From Pirellulales bacterium (GTDB lineage Bacteria > Planctomycetota > Planctomycetia > Pirellulales > Lacipirellulaceae): a stretch of DNA of 64,000 nt. Below, piece after piece: positions 60,964 to 64,000 of this stretch (position 1 is the stretch's first letter; every line of letters begins with the position of its first letter). The stretch is from positions 294,886 to 358,885 of the forward strand of contig JALHQZ010000004.1 of the NCBI GenBank assembly GCA_022841705.1. Reading direction: 5' to 3'. Below the pieces are notes generated by a model. It saw only the letters and a list, made by a program, of their open reading frames with translations, was not told where the DNA came from and did no database searches. The translations under genes and the position numbers were made by a program.

Positions 60964-61887
60964 ATGTTTCAAAAAGTCACAAGGATACGGAATGCTGTTA
61001 TCGGCGGGCTCTTCGGCGGAGCTGCAGCGACCAACTGGCTCGGCGAGGTTGGCCTGCTGGTCGGTCGAGTCTACCTGGGAACAACGATTTGTAAGGCGGG
61101 GGCATCGAAGTTTCCCACCGCCGACTGGTTTCAGGACCAAGTGGCGGGGCTTGGCTTCTCGGCGCCGGCAATAATGGCCTTCTTGGCGAGCACATCGGAA
61201 TTCGTCGGTGGCGCGCTCCTGGTCGTCGGGCTTTGTACCCGGCCGGCCGCCTTCTTCGCAGCGGCAACAATGGGAGTTGCGACCTTCGGCTTTCACCGGA
61301 ACTACATCGGCGAGATGCACATCGCTCAGTTGTATTTCTGGATGTTCGTCCTGTTCTCTTTAGTCGGGGCTGGCCGCCTATCGCTCGATGGACTCATCCG
61401 GCGTCAAGCCGAGGCCGGGGAACGTCAGGGGAACGTTCCAAGCGGCCCCCTGGCCCTGGCGTTGCTTGTTCCAGCGGCATTGCTGGGCATGGCTATCTGG
61501 CTCGAACAGCAGCCCCTCAAGCCGCCGGTGGATCCAAGAGCTAAGGTCGAGCAGGTCTCGCTGGCCGGGACTTTCAATAGTTGGAATGTCAATACGCATC
61601 CGATGACCTGCGATTCGGAATCGATATGGAAGACAACCCTCGAGATTGCGACGCCGGGGGAGGTGGAATTTAAGTTTGTGGTCAATCGCGATTGGAGGAG
61701 CAATCTGGGCGACGCCGACCAAATTGAAGTTGGTCTCCCGTCGTCAGGCATTGCCGAACTCGACAACGGCAACAACTCCACATCGAATATTCGCGCGTAC
61801 ATTCCCGCCGCTGGAACATACGATGTTACACTAGACACGAATTCCCGAGCCTACGAACTGCGTTCAGCAGCGGACCAAGGCGACTAG
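60964..61887 (+). CDS. DoxX-family membrane protein fused to glycogen-binding (CBM48/AMPK-type) domain
   Basis: 307 aa. Residues about 15-150 give four helices of DoxX type (VGRVYLGTTICKAGASKF, AFLASTSEFVGGALLVVG, HIAQLYFWMFVLFSLVGAG). A fifth helix (ALALLVPAALLGMAIWL) leads to a C-terminal beta domain, SLAGTFNSWNVNTHP, WKTTLEIATPGEVEFKFVVN, DTNSRAYELR, the early-set glycogen-binding fold. A GAGGAG stretch precedes the ATG. The fusion is unusual; topology suggests the binding domain is outside or inside depending on an odd helix count. Confidence 0.83.
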   Translation: MFQKVTRIRNAVIGGLFGGAAATNWLGEVGLLVGRVYLGTTICKAGASKFPTADWFQDQVAGLGFSAPAIMAFLASTSEFVGGALLVVGLCTRPAAFFAAATMGVATFGFHRNYIGEMHIAQLYFWMFVLFSLVGAGRLSLDGLIRRQAEAGERQGNVPSGPLALALLVPAALLGMAIWLEQQPLKPPVDPRAKVEQVSLAGTFNSWNVNTHPMTCDSESIWKTTLEIATPGEVEFKFVVNRDWRSNLGDADQIEVGLPSSGIAELDNGNNSTSNIRAYIPAAGTYDVTLDTNSRAYELRSAADQGD

Positions 61888-61892
61888 CTACA

Positions 61893-62090
61893 CACGGCGG
61901 CCTGCGGTGCTTCGCACCGGCCGCCGCAGAAATTGCCTTTACTTAGTCACTGTCACCAACATTCGGGTCGCATCCGGCAACATGCGCTGTGGGGCGCTCA
62001 GGCGGGCGCTCCCGCGCTCGGAGCCCTACTGACGGCTCCCGGGGCCTGATTGAACAACTGCGCGTGAGCGGGGCGCTCTCGCGCTCCCAG
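61893..62090. repeat. Dispersed repeat A, copy 3
   Basis: Starts within the hairpin (ACGGCGGCCTGCGGTGCTTC) and lacks the ATCTCTAGTGATACAT units. The CATCCGGCAACATGCGCTG segment and the GCGC stems are kept to CGCTCCCAG. It begins 5 bases after the DoxX fusion stop. Confidence 0.8.
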
Positions 62091-62628
62091 CAGGGTGGTT
62101 GTGCCCCAGGGCAGTTCGACACTGGTCACGAGCGAGGACACTGCCAGTCCGCTCTGCGTCGTCAGACTAACGACGCTTCTTGCCTCTTCTTCCTGCGGTC
62201 GGTGAAGTCAATCGCTGCAGCTTCGCAGCCCCGCCGTCGGCGCCACGGTCAATGCATCCGCTGCGTTCTGTAGGACCATGCGCAGCTTTACGTCACGCGA
62301 CTGAGATCACTCGAGTCGGTCAGAACTTGGAAGTGGTCAACGAGGCGCGCGGTGGGGGTGTCGTCCATGCTCAGGGCTCCAGGCAAATGCGCGCCCTCGT
62401 TAGCCTTTCTCACTCGTCAGCGAGCGTGTTGCCTAAGCATGGTAGAATACCCAGAATTGCTCAATCGCCCTGAGCTGATGCCCCCCCCGTTGAGTTGGGA
62501 TCTCGGCGAAGGTTCGGCGATATCGTAGAAAGACGAAAATCGCGAAACCTGCCAATGTTTTGAGGGGACCTTGAGATGCTGGCCAATTCGACCCCCCATC
62601 TCCCGCCTACCGTAGGGCAGGATCCCGC
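62091..62628. other. Intergenic, nothing recognised
   Basis: 538 bp after repeat A copy 3. Several overlapping open frames on both strands have no family features or RBS; codon composition is random. Nothing called. Confidence 0.4.
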
Positions 62629-62772
62629 CTAGGGGCATGTTGGTGCGCAAACAGGCGCTGGTGGGAGTGGCGGCGCAACGGCGACGGCCGTCGTATTTCG
62701 CCGGCAACAACAGCAACCTAAAGCACCGGCAATCACAAGCCCGGATGCTAATAGTAACAATGCGAAACGCAT
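62629..62772 (-). CDS. Possible 47-aa Cys-rich lipoprotein-like peptide
   Basis: Reads MRFALLLLASGLVIAGALGC followed by CCCRRNTT and a Pro/Ala/Cys tail. A charged start, hydrophobic core and an AxGC-like box then four Cys would suit a signal-peptidase-II site. Only a weak GAGAG precedes the ATG. The region lies in scrap DNA, so it may be chance. Confidence 0.3.
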   Translation of the reverse strand: MRFALLLLASGLVIAGALGCCCCRRNTTAVAVAPPLPPAPVCAPTCP

Positions 62773-63195
62773 AGCTGGCTCTCGAGTTACCGATCCGGGT
62801 TATCAGAACGCTACCATCTGCGAAAACTTCGCAGTCGCGTGTGAACATGACACGCGCCGGCAACGTGAAAAGATACCCGATAAGTTGCGGACCGCGAATT
62901 TGCTGCCAGGCGTTTTGCCAACTTTCTGTTGACCGACGCTCGTACCAGCCGATCTGCCTGCAACTGCTTCGTCACCGGCAAGTCTTTCCCCGCAGTCACA
63001 GACCGCACTTTGGCAGTCGGGCGGCCAAATGCCAAATTGAAATGGAAACCCAACTACAGGTACCCATAACCAGCTCTTCCCTACATGCCCAATGGCGGGG
63101 TGTCTAAGACGGGAAGATTTAATCACCCCAATCGCTTCCCTACCTCGAGCCAGTGAGCCAGAATCAGGTGATCCCGACTCTAACCGCGTGCTGCC
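62773..63195. other. Intergenic, nothing recognised
   Basis: 423 bp. Open frames exist on both strands but show no family features. Upstream region of the broken gene at 63196. Confidence 0.4.
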
Positions 63196-64000
63196 GTGGC
63201 CCCGATCATCGAAACCCTTGCCTCCCGCCTCGAGCTCGTCAGCCGGACCTGCACCGGGGCCGTCGCTCCCTGGCAAGCTTGGCTCGATGAGCCCCTCGGG
63301 ATTTCACCCTGGCAGGCGTGGACGCTGTTGGGACTGGTTCGCCATCGCCCCCGCCAATAATTCGTCCATGACGTCGTGATCGAACGGTTGCAGGGAAGTC
63401 CCGTGGACTTAGCAATCAAGGGAGCCCTCGCTCACCCAAATATCCCCCAACAAGGAATCGTGCCGGGACTCCCCGCGTGGGAGTACTATTTTCACGGACG
63501 TGGCTGCTGCCTCACCCACCGCACGTCAGGCCAATCTGTTGATGTGGATTTTCACGACGCCACAAGCGACTGGATCGCCGACTACTTTTTCATTCGGTAT
63601 TTGCAGTCGGTGAAGGTCCCCCGGTTTGTTGAGGACCGACTGCTCTGCCTGCATCCCTCGTTCGGCAGCATTCGGATTGCGATCCGAGATTTGGTGGAAC
63701 TGGGGCTGCTCGATCAGGAGGGGGAAGGCAAAGTCGTCCGACTGGCGTTTGACGCGGACCCACTGAACCGGCTGTTGGAAACAATCGAACCCCATTGGAC
63801 TAAGGTTTCCACCCAGCAAACACTGGCGGCGGCAGTGGGCGACTGGATGCTACTTAGTCAGTTGGAGGTTGGCGAATTAAGTGTGAGTGGCATTCGAAAA
63901 GTGCAGCGCCCGGCGGGGGCGATGGCGCCCGAAAAGTGCAGCGCGCGAGGGCGTGTTAAGCTGAGTGATTTGCGTAGCGCAGAGTTGGGAAGGTGCCCGC
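63196..64000 (+). pseudogene. Gene interrupted by one stop codon, 3' end outside window
   Basis: From GTG 63196 the frame reads IIETLASRLELVSRTCTGAV and PWQAWTLLGLVRHRPRQ, hits TAA at 63358-63360, then stays open for 640 bases to the window end: ERLQGSPVDLAIKGALAHPN, WEYYFHGRGCCLTHRTSGQ, VDVDFHDATSDWIADYFFIR. The YYFHGxGCxL...VDVDF segment recalls DUF6896-type proteins. One CAA-to-TAA change would explain the break. A 15-base direct repeat CGAAAAGTGCAGCGC near 63894 and 63930 suggests the natural end of the gene is already disturbed. Confidence 0.5.

Noticed and set aside
1..64000. tRNA, rRNA or riboswitch genes
   Set aside because: No tRNA cloverleaf with the usual TTCGANTC box in a plausible context, no rRNA-like stretch and no known riboswitch core was seen by eye; a covariance search would be decisive.

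Overview
The window looks like chromosomal DNA of a planctomycete, probably near the Pirellulales. The grounds are two DUF1559 'pilin-like' secreted proteins (FTLVELLVVIAIIGIL N-termini), many secreted proteins ending in PEP-CTERM anchors (VPEP + hydrophobic segment + basic tail), dockerin-like GDYNxNGxVDAADY segments, a giant Calx-beta/DNRLRE surface protein with a LENLEERIALT N-terminal motif, and sigma-54 and OmpR-type regulators. No rRNA, tRNA, CRISPR array or phage module was recognised.

Layout. 1-12.4 kb: ion and osmotic housekeeping (CPA1 antiporter cut by the window edge, a sucrose-type synthase/phosphatase/glycosidase set, BON-MscS channel, AI-2E-family permease, DUF2254 protein, NhaA). 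12.9-17.6 kb: a minus-strand operon of small-molecule enzymes (CMD/AhpD-like, alpha/beta hydrolase, NTF2-like, PPOX-like) divergent from a sigma-54 activator with a four-Cys GAF region; a sigma-54-like promoter and a 16-bp palindrome lie between them. 18.3-25.7 kb: an oxidant-defence locus with an OmpR-type two-component system, a 28% Met periplasmic protein, a spondin-domain PEP-CTERM protein, MsrP, a single-chain MsrQ-reductase-ferredoxin fusion, a membrane-anchored thioredoxin-like protein and a chlorite dismutase-family protein. This parallels the methionine-rich-peptide/MsrP hypochlorite scavenging system known from proteobacteria and is the best candidate for an undescribed system here. 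25.9-42.2 kb: surface proteins, a secreted amidohydrolase, and a translationally coupled purple-acid-phosphatase/phytase pair; helically phased TGAAGC repeats upstream of two of these genes suggest shared control.

42.2-45.8 kb and 52.6-54.0 kb are scrap zones with IS66 and IS3 remnants, truncated genes and three dispersed repeat families: A (three copies, GC-rich hairpins), B (two copies, one mismatch seen over about 365 bp, each with the same 72-aa ORF) and C (two full copies, each with a 50-aa CsrA-like gene and a conserved hairpin carrying AGGAGG in its loop). 43.9-51.8 kb: more PEP-CTERM proteins, including a large metalloprotease with phased repeats. 54.0-57.2 kb: an HxlR regulator divergent from an old-yellow-enzyme/isochorismatase/YciI/Tat-cupin operon. 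57.8-61.9 kb: a DUF5060/DUF4038 glycosidase, a secreted nucleoside hydrolase and a DoxX-glycogen-binding-domain fusion. The end holds repeat A copy 3, a tiny possible lipoprotein and a gene interrupted by a stop codon that runs off the window.
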